DNA from: Marinomonas vulgaris
GTDB lineage: Bacteria; Pseudomonadota; Gammaproteobacteria; Pseudomonadales; Marinomonadaceae
NCBI RefSeq assembly: GCF_018145875.1
Contig: NZ_JAGSSV010000014.1
Location: 1-64,000 of the forward strand
Reading direction: 5' to 3'
DNA length: 64,000 nt
Numbering within the stretch: position 1 is the stretch's first letter; each line of letters opens with the position of its first letter. The notes under the pieces were generated by a model. It had not been told where the DNA came from. It searched no databases and was given only the letters and a program-made list of their open reading frames with translations. A program made the translations under genes and the position numbers. Shown here in pieces: positions 15,831 through 24,768 of the stretch.

Positions 15831-16856
15831 TTACTCTTTTGGTGGTGCGCACGATTTTCGCACAATGATTTCTATGCCTAAAGGGCTGGGCAGCAAGGTA
15901 TCTTCTTTATTGAGTTTGGATACCAAGTATTTTGCTGCCAGCATGCCCATATCTTGTTGTGGGGTTCGCACCGTGGTTAATCCTGGGGTGATGTTTGAAG
16001 CGAGCCACATGTCGTCAAACCCTGTAATAGAAACGTCCCCGGGTATGTCTATGCCTAGGGCTTTTGCTTCGAAAATCGCCCCATAAGCGAAAGGCTCTGA
16101 ACCACAAATAATAGCCGTTGGTCTGTCATTGCGAGACATGAGCAAGCGAAAGGCGTCGCGACCTGAATCGACACCAAACGGACGCTCGATAACGCAGTCG
16201 TCTGATAGGCTTAGGCCACGTTTTGCCAAGGCGGAGCGTACACCAGCGAGACGATTAGAAGCACGGTCGTTGTATTGAGTCGCACCGGAAATAACGGCGA
16301 ACTTCTTGTGACCCAAGTCCATGAGGTAATCAGTGATGCTGGCCGCTGCATCGTGATTACTAAAGCCGATGCAGGGGTGGTCTTCTTTTGCGTCTACCGT
16401 CCAGGTCAAAATGTAAGGAATTTTCTTATCGTTTAATAACTGATAAACGCTTTCGTCTCTAGAGCTACCAATCAGCAGTAGAGCATCAACACCATGGGAA
16501 ATCATTTGGTGAATATGCTCGCGCTCTTTATCGTGGTCATAATTATTGGAAGCAAGGATAAGGTTGTAGCCTGCGGTAGAAATATGGTTCTGAAAGACTT
16601 CTAATGCACGACCAAACAAGCTGCTGTCTAATGAAGGCACGATGCAGCCAATCATTCGAGACCGTTTGGAAGCAAGGGTTCGCGCTGCAGCATGAGGCAC
16701 GTAATTTAACGCTTTAATCGCATCGCCGATTTTTTGTTTGCTGCGATCACTGACTAAGGAAGGATCGTTAAGGTAACGAGACACGGTGACCGGCGCAACG
16801 CCAGCGGCTTGCGCGACATCTCCCATAGTGGGACTTCCTGTTTTAATGCTGTTCAA
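15831..16856 (-). CDS. LacI-family repressor of the dimethylglycine island
   Basis: A 341-residue LacI/GalR regulator. The N-terminal HTH (MGDVAQAAGVAPVTVSRYLN) and hinge helix (VPHAAARTLASKRS) are followed by a periplasmic-binding-protein-like core (IGCIVPSLDSSLFG, PTAIICGSEPFAYGA, ITGFDDMWLASNITPGLTTV). The divergent 960-bp gap to the oxidase operon contains three palindromes with the central CG typical of this family's operators (AAGCGCTT), the obvious targets. The effector is likely a betaine-pathway intermediate, by context only. Confidence 0.9.
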   Translation of the reverse strand: MNSIKTGSPTMGDVAQAAGVAPVTVSRYLNDPSLVSDRSKQKIGDAIKALNYVPHAAARTLASKRSRMIGCIVPSLDSSLFGRALEVFQNHISTAGYNLILASNNYDHDKEREHIHQMISHGVDALLLIGSSRDESVYQLLNDKKIPYILTWTVDAKEDHPCIGFSNHDAAASITDYLMDLGHKKFAVISGATQYNDRASNRLAGVRSALAKRGLSLSDDCVIERPFGVDSGRDAFRLLMSRNDRPTAIICGSEPFAYGAIFEAKALGIDIPGDVSITGFDDMWLASNITPGLTTVRTPQQDMGMLAAKYLVSKLNKEDTLLPSPLGIEIIVRKSCAPPKE

Positions 16857-16868
16857 GTTTCATACCTA

Positions 16869-16955
16869 TTCATTCTAATTCGCTAATTAATAGCCATAAA
16901 AACATAGCCGGCGTGGCGAGGCAATCTTAATCCTGCTGTTCATTCTAACACGCTA
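16869..16955. repeat. Direct repeats TTCATTCTAAnnCGCTA, 70 bp apart
   Basis: 17-bp copies at 16869-16885 (nn = TT) and 16939-16955 (nn = CA) lie 13 and 83 bp before the LacI gene start. A related inverted copy TTAGAACGAATT is at 17292-17303. They do not match the LacI palindromes, so they may bind a different regulator. Confidence 0.45.
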
Positions 16956-17263
16956 TTGCTGAGTGAGCGTGTGTCCTAAAGTATTCCGGTGCATGCTGAT
17001 GGAGCTTGTCATTAAAATTTGCACTGTTAGTGCGCGACAATGCTTTGTGAATGGTTCTGAGTTATATAAAGCAGTGTGAAAAACGCACTTTCAAGATCTA
17101 CTGTAATCTTTTTGACATTTTCTTATGAGTTTTTTGCAAGATTGGTGATGAGCGTCTACAGTGAATTAAGCGAGTATGGCATCAAGTGCAGCTCAAAACA
17201 TGTAAGTGTTTGGTTTTTATAGTAATAAGTCGAAAATTAAGTGAAATAATAGTCATGCACGGC

Positions 17264-17279
17264 ATGAAAGCGCTTCCAT
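17264..17279. promoter_or_regulatory. LacI-type operator copy 1
   Basis: ATGAAAGCGCTTCCAT, one arm mismatch from a perfect palindrome. Its centre lies 336 bp upstream of copy 2. Confidence 0.6.
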
Positions 17280-17599
17280 TTAAGTTCTGGTTTAGAACGA
17301 ATTGACAGTCGATAGAGCCGAAGAGTATGAGGTTAAAATAGCGAAGAAAGATTTTTTATTCATTGTTTTCATCATTTTTCATAAATAGGCACAGTGATTG
17401 CTTAGTAGAAATAAAGGCAATAAAATCGAGTAAGAAGACAGTTTTTGATCTTTTAATGCGCTAAACACTCAAAATATGATGTTATGTTGATGGTTTATTG
17501 GTCAATACACAGCATTCTTGAGTAATGAGAAAAATCTCAGGGCGATTGAATTTTGTTCTTGTGAAAATGTATTTAATTGTGTACTTTTTAAAACACTAG

Positions 17600-17615
17600 A
17601 TGGAAGCGCTTCCAT
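17600..17615. promoter_or_regulatory. LacI-type operator copy 2
   Basis: ATGGAAGCGCTTCCAT is a perfect 16-bp palindrome. It is identical base for base to the copy within etfA at 25241-25256. Confidence 0.7.
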
Positions 17616-17734
17616 TTTTACTTAAGATTTTCTTGCTAAGTAAAGAGTTATTGTTGAACTGGTTAACTGTGTTTGTTATCGCTTTATCGATTCTCATGGA
17701 GTGGCTGTAATAAGCACATTATTTTTATCGTATT

Positions 17735-17750
17735 ATGAAAGCGCTTTCAT
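17735..17750. promoter_or_regulatory. LacI-type operator copy 3
   Basis: ATGAAAGCGCTTTCAT is a perfect palindrome centred about 78 bp before the oxidase start codon and 135 bp after copy 2. It probably overlaps or follows the operon promoter. Confidence 0.7.
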
Positions 17751-17820
17751 GAAGCAATAACGAGCGTCAGTTCAAAAATTTATAGCCAACATTATTGTTG
17801 ATAGTAATCAGGAGATGGAA

Positions 17821-20244
17821 ATGAAGTCGCATTATAAAGTCGTTGTGATCGGCGGTGGTATCGGTGGTTGTAGTACTCTGTATCATCTTACAAAGGAAGG
17901 TTGGACAGATGTTGTTTTAATCGAACGTGATGAATTGACTTCGGGTACAACTTGGCATTCCGCCGCACAGGTGACTAACTTTGGTGCTGTACAAACCATG
18001 GTTGGTCTTAAAAGCCACAGTATTAAGCTTTATAAAGAGCTGTCAGAAGATCTAGAACACCCAATCAATTACCACCATGCTTCAGGTGGTATTCGTCTAG
18101 CCTCTACTCAAGATCACCTTGATGGTTACAACCACTTCATTTCTTTAGCAAAAGGCATGGGGGTTGATTTCGAATTGATCGATGCGGCCGAGTGTGCGAA
18201 ACGTCACCCTCTTATCGAAACACACGAATTACTAGGCGGTCTTTGGGATCCACTTGATGGCGACATCGACCCTGCGCAATTGACTCAAGCTTTGGCTCGT
18301 GCCGCTCGTAAAGCGGGTGCAGAAATTTACCGTCATAACCCAGTTGAAAACGTTTACCAAAAGCCAAACGGCGAATGGGTTGTACAAACTAAGAACGGCG
18401 ACATCACTTGTGAAAAAGTGGTAAACGCTGGTGGTTACCGAGTTAACGAAATCGGCGACATGATTGGCGTGAAATACCCGGTTATCTCAATGGAACACAT
18501 GTACTTCTTAACAGATGCTATCCCTGAGATTGCAGACTTTGGCAAACGCGTACCTTTATTGCGTGACCCACTAGACGATTTCTACAGCCGTCAAGAAAAA
18601 GATGGTTTGTTGGTCGGTATTTACGAGCAGCGCTGTAAAACGTGGGGGATGGATGGTATCGATCCAAACTTCGTCAACGCACTTTGCCCAGACGATCTAG
18701 ACCGTTGTTTAGACAACATGGAACGAGTCTTTAAACGTATGCCATGCCTTGAAAGAACTGGCATCCGTAGCATTATCAATGGGCCAATCACTTACTCTGC
18801 CGATGGCAATCCATTGGTCGGTAAAACTCCAGGTTTTGATAACCTTTACTCTATCATCGGTCTTCGTGCTGGTTTAGGCGAAGGTGGCGGTCACGGTAAG
18901 ATCTTGGCTGAAATCATGGTTCACGGTGAGTCTGAATGGGATACCTGGGCACTTGATCCAGCACGTTTTACTCGTCATGCCAATACAGAATTTACGGCTC
19001 GTAAAGCCGTTGAAGATTACCAAAATGAATTCCGCTTCCATATGCCGCATGAGTTCCGTCCTGCTGGTCGTTTGGCGAAAACAACACCAATTTACCCAGT
19101 GCTTAAACAGCAAGATGCGGAATTTGGTGTGGTAAACGGTTGGGAACGTGCCTTGTTCTTCAAACCTTCTGCTGACTTCGACTTCAAACATAGCTTCCGT
19201 TTCACAGACACTGAAAAAGTCGTAGCGGCCGAAGTAAAAGCTGTGACTGAAGGTGTTGGCATGATGGAAGTAAGTGGTTTCAACCGCTACGAAATCAAAG
19301 GGCCAAAAGCTGCTGAATGGCTAGACAGCCTCATGTGTTCTAACGTGCCTAAGAAAGTAGGCCGTGTGGGCCTGTGTTATTTCTTGACCGATAAAGGCAA
19401 TGTGGCGGGTGAAGCAACCTTGGCTAAATTGTCTGAAGATACCTTCTGGTACGGTTCTGCTGCGGCCTCTGAATACCACGACATGGATTGGTTACGTACG
19501 CGCCTACCTAAAGAGGGCGGTGTGGAAATCAAACCAATGACAAATTCCCATACTATCTTGGTGGTATCTGGACCTAAGTCTCGTGATTTGTTGGCAAGCC
19601 TTTCTCCACGTACTGATTGGTCAAATGCTGCCTTCCCTTGGTTGACATCTAAGCCTGTTTTCATCGGTCATGCCGAAGTCTTGGCAATGCGAGTGAGCTT
19701 CAGTGGTGAGCTAGGTTGGGAATTGCATGTTCCTAATGAGCAACTTTACTTAACACATTCGCTGTTAACCGAGGCGGGTAAAGACTTCGGGTTAGTGCCG
19801 TTCGGTCTGATGGCAACAGAATCTATGCGTCTTGAGAAGAGCTACCGTCACTGGAAAGCTGACTTGATCACAGAATTCGACCCTTTCGAAAGCTCTCTAG
19901 ATCGTTTCGTGAAAATGGATAAGCCAAGCTTTCCAGGTAAAGAAGCGCTACTGGCAAAACAAGGTCAACCATTTCGTAAGAAATTCGTCACTATGACGGT
20001 TGATTGCGATATCGCAGCCGCTCATCCAGGTGATTCCATCTGCATTGATGGAAAAGTAATCGGTACTGTTACCTCTGCGGGTTACGGTCATCGAGTGAAC
20101 AAAAACATCGTTATGGGCTTTATCGATCCTGCCTATGCCGCTGAAGGTTCGCAAATGTCGGTAGAAATCATAGGGAAACCTTATTCTGCCATCGTCGTAT
20201 CTGACTCGATTTTTGATCCAGAAAATGTATGCGTTAGGTCTTAA
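17821..20244 (+). CDS. Dimethylglycine/sarcosine dehydrogenase-like flavoprotein (DAO + GcvT domains)
   Basis: 807 residues from the ATG at 17821, which has AGGAG six bases ahead; the ATG two codons earlier touches the SD. The N-terminal FAD domain (VVVIGGGIGGCSTLYHL, then SGTTWHSAAQ, whose His matches the covalent flavin His of dimethylglycine and sarcosine dehydrogenases) covers about 1-420. A linker and a GcvT/aminomethyltransferase-type THF domain follow (about 430-800; GFNRYEIKGPKAAEWLD, SGELGWELHVPNE). Enzymes of this type remove an N-methyl group, pass electrons to ETF and the carbon to THF as methylene-THF. The operon supplies every partner: importer, ETF, ETF-QO, FolD and PurU. Dimethylglycine is the likely substrate; sarcosine or another methylamine is possible. 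Confidence 0.85.
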   Translation: MKSHYKVVVIGGGIGGCSTLYHLTKEGWTDVVLIERDELTSGTTWHSAAQVTNFGAVQTMVGLKSHSIKLYKELSEDLEHPINYHHASGGIRLASTQDHLDGYNHFISLAKGMGVDFELIDAAECAKRHPLIETHELLGGLWDPLDGDIDPAQLTQALARAARKAGAEIYRHNPVENVYQKPNGEWVVQTKNGDITCEKVVNAGGYRVNEIGDMIGVKYPVISMEHMYFLTDAIPEIADFGKRVPLLRDPLDDFYSRQEKDGLLVGIYEQRCKTWGMDGIDPNFVNALCPDDLDRCLDNMERVFKRMPCLERTGIRSIINGPITYSADGNPLVGKTPGFDNLYSIIGLRAGLGEGGGHGKILAEIMVHGESEWDTWALDPARFTRHANTEFTARKAVEDYQNEFRFHMPHEFRPAGRLAKTTPIYPVLKQQDAEFGVVNGWERALFFKPSADFDFKHSFRFTDTEKVVAAEVKAVTEGVGMMEVSGFNRYEIKGPKAAEWLDSLMCSNVPKKVGRVGLCYFLTDKGNVAGEATLAKLSEDTFWYGSAAASEYHDMDWLRTRLPKEGGVEIKPMTNSHTILVVSGPKSRDLLASLSPRTDWSNAAFPWLTSKPVFIGHAEVLAMRVSFSGELGWELHVPNEQLYLTHSLLTEAGKDFGLVPFGLMATESMRLEKSYRHWKADLITEFDPFESSLDRFVKMDKPSFPGKEALLAKQGQPFRKKFVTMTVDCDIAAAHPGDSICIDGKVIGTVTSAGYGHRVNKNIVMGFIDPAYAAEGSQMSVEIIGKPYSAIVVSDSIFDPENVCVRS

Positions 20245-20285
20245 GGCCTAACGTAATAACGAAAACTAGAGAAAGGAAGAGCAAT

Positions 20286-21239
20286 ATGAATACCGTTAAG
20301 AAGATAAGTGCTACTGCGATATTGGGGCTAACTAGTGTGATGACTCAAGCGGCTGACGTCGTTTTGGGCGCACCCGCTTGGCCTTCTGCAACAGTGACTT
20401 CCAGTATTTTGAAAATTGTACTAGAAGAAAACTTAGGTTTAGACGTTGCCTTACAAAGTGGTTCTAACTCCGTTATTTTTGAAGCGATGGATCGCGGAAC
20501 AATGCAAGTTCACCCTGAAGTTTGGTTGCCAAACCAGCAGAACTTGCATGATAAATACGTGAACGATCGAGGCACTGTGGTTCAAAACCAAAATGGGATT
20601 GAAGCAAAGCAAGGTGTTTGTATCACTCGCGCTGCGTCAGAAAAATACAATATCACATCCATTTACGACTTAACGGACCCTGCTAAAGCGGCTTTATTTG
20701 ATAGCAACGGTGATGGCAAGGGCGAAATTTGGGTAGGCCAGCCAGGCGCTGCTTCTACATCAGTGGAAATCATCAAAGCAAAAAGTTATGGCTACGATGA
20801 GACACTGGATTTAGTGGAAATGGACACGCCAGTAAACTGGGCGTCACTTGATGTGGCTGCGGCGGCTGGTCGTCCTTATGCCTTTTTCTGTTACACCCCA
20901 CACTATGTGTTTGCTGTTCATGACTTAGTTTTCCTAGAAGAGCCTAAGCATAATGCCGACACCTGGAGTGTACTGCAGCCATCAGAAGACCCTGATTGGT
21001 TGGAAAAATCCAATGCAGACTCGGCTTGGCCAACCGCGTACTTGTACTTGCATTATGCTAAATCATTGGAAAAAGAGCACCCGGAGGCCGCGATATTACT
21101 AAAGAACTTCAAAGTTAATGCGGACATCTTGAGTGCATTGAGTTACTCCATGGTCGTCGATAAGAAAGACCCAGGGACGGTTGCTGAGGAATGGGTCGCC
21201 AACAACAGCGACATTGTTGAATCTTGGTTGGGCCAATAA
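20286..21239 (+). CDS. Betaine-type ABC transporter binding protein (ProX/OpuAC family)
   Basis: A 317-residue exported protein with a signal peptide to about residue 22 (TQAA). It shows the OpuAC/ProX features: GAPAWPSATVTSSI at the N terminus, MQVHPEVWLPNQ and NWASLDVAAAAGRPYAF. Trp and Tyr residues of this kind form the aromatic box that holds quaternary amines. An unusual dockerin-like calcium loop, DSNGDGKGE, is at residues 139-147. It follows the dehydrogenase by 41 bp, with GAAAGGAAGAG as SD. The likely ligand is glycine betaine, dimethylglycine or a related methylamine. Confidence 0.87.
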   Translation: MNTVKKISATAILGLTSVMTQAADVVLGAPAWPSATVTSSILKIVLEENLGLDVALQSGSNSVIFEAMDRGTMQVHPEVWLPNQQNLHDKYVNDRGTVVQNQNGIEAKQGVCITRAASEKYNITSIYDLTDPAKAALFDSNGDGKGEIWVGQPGAASTSVEIIKAKSYGYDETLDLVEMDTPVNWASLDVAAAAGRPYAFFCYTPHYVFAVHDLVFLEEPKHNADTWSVLQPSEDPDWLEKSNADSAWPTAYLYLHYAKSLEKEHPEAAILLKNFKVNADILSALSYSMVVDKKDPGTVAEEWVANNSDIVESWLGQ

Positions 21240-21280
21240 CCCCAGAAAGTTCCGTACACAGGGCGTCGTTTCAAGCTGGT

Positions 21281-21304
21281 CTTTCAGTCCCCAAAATCTG
21301 AAAG
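21281..21304 (+). other. Intercistronic hairpin after the binding-protein gene
   Basis: CTTTCAG (21281-21287) pairs with CTGAAAG (21298-21304). It lies between the binding-protein and ATPase genes, as in the two other ABC operons of this window. Confidence 0.4.
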
Positions 21305-21350
21305 GCTAGGTTGTAACGGCATCGATAGATCAACCAGAGGAGAGCTCAGC

Positions 21351-22397
21351 ATGGCCAAAAATGTCATACGCTTAGATAATGTTTGGAAAATATTTGGAGA
21401 GAACGCTGACCAGGCCATGGAAGCGATCAATAATGAAGGGTTAGACAAAGCGGCCGTATTAGAGCGCTTTGGCTGTGTCGTTGGGATTGCAGACGTGTCT
21501 TTCACCGTACCACGTGGTGAGATATTTTGTATTATGGGGTTATCAGGCAGCGGTAAATCAACGCTCATTCGCCATTTGAACCGCTTGATTGAACCCACGG
21601 CTGGTAAGGTAGAAGTACTTGAACAGTCCATGCCAGACTTATCGGATAAAGATTTACGCAGCATGCGCGCCAAGCACATCGGCATGGTGTTCCAGCATAT
21701 GGCGTTGTTGCCACACAGAACCGTTATCGATAATGTTGCCTTCCCATTGGAAGTGCAAAATGTACCAAAATTAAAACGCTGGGAAATTTCACAGCACGCC
21801 TTATCTTTGGTGAATTTAGGCGGATTTGAATACCGCTTACCTCATCAATTGTCTGGTGGTATGCAGCAGCGTGTCGGCTTAGCGCGTGCCTTAGCCAGCG
21901 ATCCAGAAGTTTTGCTGATGGATGAGCCTTTCAGTGCGCTCGATCCACTCATTCGTCGAGAACTGCAAAATCAGTTCGTGACACTGACGAAAACACTGCA
22001 AAAAACCACCGTATTTATTACCCACGACTTAGACGAAGCCATTCGTATTGGTGACCGTATTGCCATCATGAAAGACGGCCGCCTTATCCAAATTGGTACA
22101 CCTGAAGACATTGTGATGAACCCGATTGACGAATACGTCACTGAGTTCGTGCAGGGTATCTCGAATCTAAAATTAATCAGTGCTGCGTCCATCATGCTAG
22201 ACATCAATGAAGAGACACTGCCTGCCAGTATGGACATATCAGTCGCAACACGCGCTGCTTCCGACACCAGCTTAGACAACCTGATTGATTTGTCCATTGC
22301 ATCTGAACTGCCCATTATTATTACGGACAGTGACGGTAAAGACATTGGCGTTGTGAATAAAGGTACCTTGCTTAAAGGCATTAAGGGAGATGAATAA
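21351..22397 (+). CDS. Betaine-type ABC transporter ATP-binding protein (ProV/OpuAA family)
   Basis: A 348-residue ABC ATPase: Walker A GLSGSGKST, Q-loop FQHMALLPHRT, signature LSGGMQQRVGLARAL, Walker B VLLMDEPFSALDPL, switch HDLDEAI. A ProV-type N-terminal extension reads VWKIFGENADQAME, and the C-terminal tail (about 280-348) corresponds to a shortened CBS-like region. The LLPHRT and GMQQRVG segments are those of the glycine-betaine family. Its stop codon overlaps the start region of the permease gene, indicating coupling. Confidence 0.9.
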   Translation: MAKNVIRLDNVWKIFGENADQAMEAINNEGLDKAAVLERFGCVVGIADVSFTVPRGEIFCIMGLSGSGKSTLIRHLNRLIEPTAGKVEVLEQSMPDLSDKDLRSMRAKHIGMVFQHMALLPHRTVIDNVAFPLEVQNVPKLKRWEISQHALSLVNLGGFEYRLPHQLSGGMQQRVGLARALASDPEVLLMDEPFSALDPLIRRELQNQFVTLTKTLQKTTVFITHDLDEAIRIGDRIAIMKDGRLIQIGTPEDIVMNPIDEYVTEFVQGISNLKLISAASIMLDINEETLPASMDISVATRAASDTSLDNLIDLSIASELPIIITDSDGKDIGVVNKGTLLKGIKGDE

Positions 22398-22398
22398 G

Positions 22399-23931
22399 AT
22401 GAATGCGAATGAAGAAGTGTTGTCGTTACAAAAAGACCAACAGCAGTCTGTAACGCGATTTGCTGAACGCCGTGGTGAATATTACAGCAAGCAATTTCAA
22501 GCCATTCAATCCGTCAATGGCATTACTTATTCGTTTAATGTTTTTGCGGCTTTATTAGGGCCAATGTGGGCCGCGACCCGCAACCTCTGGAGCTTTTTCT
22601 GGCTAAGTGCCATTGCCTTGTTGTTTTCTTTTGTCCAGCTTGGTATCGGTTTATCCGGTAACCTAGGTTCGGACAAACTTGCGCAAGCGGATCGCTTGAT
22701 GGCCAAATCTCAAGAAATGGCCGTAAAAGCTCAAGTCGCTTTAGAAGCCGGCGCATCCAGTGCAACGGCTTTATTACGCAATTCAACCAATTTAAAAACC
22801 GCAGCAGAAAACGCCATCAAAGAAGCCAATTTAGAGGCGTCGGGTGCGACAAGTTACGTTATTTTCGGCTTTTTCTTGTTATTACTAACCGTGTTGGTGC
22901 AGGGGTTCTCTGCCAATGCATTATATGAAAAGAAATACTGCCGCTGGCGCAAAGATTACAGTGAAAACAGTGGCTTTAGTTACCCTAATATGTTGTTAGG
23001 TGGCGTGATGCTAGCGATTATCTTCCCAATTGTTATCTACCGATTCATCGCCGCCGCTCCGGTTGAATGGATCATGACGTTTCCAGCCAACAAAGCTATT
23101 TTTAATGGTGCAGCAAGCTGGTTAGATGGCGGTTTTGATAGCCTTGCAACGAGTGGCGCCGGTTTCTTTGATGGCATCAGCTACGGTGTTCGTATCTTTA
23201 TCGAAGCGTTAGAAGTCATCCTGGTAGACACGCCTTGGCCCGTTACTGCCATTGTAATCTTGTTCATGGCATGGCGTTTAGCAGGTGTACGAGTGGCTAT
23301 TTTTACCGCCGCTGCGCTTTCTTACCTGGCTTTCTTAGGCTACTGGGAAAAAAGCATGTCAACGGTCGCGTTGCTTGGTGCTTCAGCTACCTTGTGTATC
23401 TTGTTTGGTATTCCGTTGGGTATCATGTGTGCGAAAAATCGTACCATGGACTCCTTTGCTCGCCCGGTACTGGACTTTATGCAGACCATGCCAGCCTTTG
23501 TGTACTTGATTCCTATCATTGCCTTCTTCGGTACCGGTAAGCCGCCAGGTGTGTTAGCGACCTTGATTTTCGGTATGCCACCTGTTGTTCGTCTTACTTC
23601 TTTGGGTATTCAACAAGTCCCTGCATCGATTGTAGAAGGGGCGTTGGCGTTCGGTTGTTCACGTCGTAAATTGTTGCTTGATGTGGAAATCCCATTAGCG
23701 ATGTCCAGTATCCTAGCGGGTGTGAACCAAACTATTTTAATGTGTCTTTCTATGGTGGTTATCGCTTCCTTGATCGGTGCAGAAGGATTAGGAACGGATG
23801 TGTTAATGGCGTTGCAGTTTGCTGCAAAAGGCCAAGGTTTGTTAGCGGGTCTGGCCATCTTAGCCTGTGCCATGATCATAGATCGAATTGTACAAGGCAG
23901 CTTCAAGCCTGTTGGAAAACCAGGCCATTAA
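22399..23931 (+). CDS. Betaine-type ABC transporter permease (ProW family) with long N-terminal extension
   Basis: 510 residues from the ATG at 22399 (GGGAG nine bases ahead); an ATG at 22390 overlapping proV is the alternative. The C-terminal half is a standard ProW permease: a helical bundle, IPLGIMCAKN, DFMQTMPAFVYLIPIIAFFG and the coupling loop EGALAFGCSRRKLL. The first roughly 250 residues are extra: FNVFAALLGPMWAATRNLW, resembling DUF2628-type membrane segments, a helix, then an amphipathic probable coiled coil rich in Ala (AQADRLMAKSQEMAVKAQVA), and another membrane pair. The extension may sense osmolarity or hold the complex together; its role is unknown. Confidence 0.85.
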   Translation: MNANEEVLSLQKDQQQSVTRFAERRGEYYSKQFQAIQSVNGITYSFNVFAALLGPMWAATRNLWSFFWLSAIALLFSFVQLGIGLSGNLGSDKLAQADRLMAKSQEMAVKAQVALEAGASSATALLRNSTNLKTAAENAIKEANLEASGATSYVIFGFFLLLLTVLVQGFSANALYEKKYCRWRKDYSENSGFSYPNMLLGGVMLAIIFPIVIYRFIAAAPVEWIMTFPANKAIFNGAASWLDGGFDSLATSGAGFFDGISYGVRIFIEALEVILVDTPWPVTAIVILFMAWRLAGVRVAIFTAAALSYLAFLGYWEKSMSTVALLGASATLCILFGIPLGIMCAKNRTMDSFARPVLDFMQTMPAFVYLIPIIAFFGTGKPPGVLATLIFGMPPVVRLTSLGIQQVPASIVEGALAFGCSRRKLLLDVEIPLAMSSILAGVNQTILMCLSMVVIASLIGAEGLGTDVLMALQFAAKGQGLLAGLAILACAMIIDRIVQGSFKPVGKPGH

Positions 23932-23949
23932 GTGCTTTGCGCTTAATGG
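23925..23949 (+). other. Hairpin at the end of the permease gene
   Basis: CCATTAAG (to 23932) pairs with CTTAATGG (23942-23949), so the TAA stop lies within the stem. No T run follows. It is a possible pause or processing site between the importer and the etf genes. Confidence 0.4.
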
Positions 23950-24018
23950 GTTTCCAGAAATAGTAAGCATGTGTTTAAACAATATTAATGCCGTAATGAA
24001 AATGGAGAGTAAACAACA

Positions 24019-24768
24019 ATGAAAATTCTAGTGATGGTTAAGCGAGTTACAGACCCAAACGTCATTATTCGGGTGAATGCGGAAAACACGAGCGTTGATC
24101 TTAACAACGTAAAAATGGCGATTAACCCTTTCTGTGAAATCGCTATGGAAGAAGCAGTACGCCTTAAAGAAGCCGGCATTGCGACAGAAATTATTGCTAT
24201 GTCTATTGGCCCTGCTCAAGCACAAGATCAGTTGCGTACTGCATTGGCGATGGGCGCTGACCGTGGATTATTAGTGGAATCTGAAGAAAGTCTAGAGCCA
24301 TTAACCGTTGCCAAATTGACGGCTAAAGTCGTTGAAGAAGAGCAAATTGGTTTGGTTCTATTGGGTAAACAGTCTATCGACACAGACAATAGCCAAACTG
24401 GCCAGATGCTGTCTGCTATCTTGGGTTGGTCTCAAGGCACGTTCGCTTCTAAAGTGGACATTGTAGACAACACCTTGAACTTGACTCGTGAAGTTGACAG
24501 CGGCTTGCAATCACTCACACTGACATTGCCTTCTGTTGTCACTTGTGATTTGCGCTTGAACGAGCCTCGTTTTGCGTCTTTGCCAAACATCATGAAAGCA
24601 AAACGTAAGCCATTGGTGATCAAGCCAGCGGCTGATTACGGTGTGGATCTCACATCTAAAATCAAAACATTGAAAGTTGAATCACCAAACACTCGTCAAA
24701 GTGGTGAAATTGTCGGCTCTGTTGCCGCCTTGCTTGATAAGTTAAAAACAGAAAAAGGAGTCATCTAA
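24019..24768 (+). CDS. etfB: Electron transfer flavoprotein beta subunit
   Basis: 249 residues with the ETF-beta N terminus MKILVMVKRVTDPNVIIRVN, the AMGADRGLLVES nucleotide segment and DNSQTGQMLSAIL, and the recognition-loop region near VTCDLRLNEPRFASLPNIMKAKRK. With EtfA it carries electrons from flavoprotein dehydrogenases, here presumably the dimethylglycine dehydrogenase at the head of the operon, to ETF-ubiquinone oxidoreductase. The etfA ATG follows the etfB stop directly. This is a dedicated copy placed in a catabolic operon; housekeeping etf genes may lie elsewhere. Confidence 0.93.
   Translation: MKILVMVKRVTDPNVIIRVNAENTSVDLNNVKMAINPFCEIAMEEAVRLKEAGIATEIIAMSIGPAQAQDQLRTALAMGADRGLLVESEESLEPLTVAKLTAKVVEEEQIGLVLLGKQSIDTDNSQTGQMLSAILGWSQGTFASKVDIVDNTLNLTREVDSGLQSLTLTLPSVVTCDLRLNEPRFASLPNIMKAKRKPLVIKPAADYGVDLTSKIKTLKVESPNTRQSGEIVGSVAALLDKLKTEKGVI

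Larger units (their letters stand above)
16857..17820. promoter_or_regulatory. Long divergent regulatory region of the dimethylglycine island
   Basis: A 964-bp AT-rich gap between the LacI gene and the oxidase operon with no supported ORF. It contains two direct repeats close to the LacI start (16869-16885 and 16939-16955) and three LacI-type palindromes at 17264-17279, 17600-17615 and 17735-17750, allowing repressor-mediated looping. Confidence 0.6.

Noticed and set aside
15784-15852. Longer N terminus for the beta-hydroxyacid dehydrogenase
   Set aside because: The extra 23 residues precede the canonical MSTIGFLGLG start and overlap the LacI stop; the ATG at 15783 has a good purine-rich SD.
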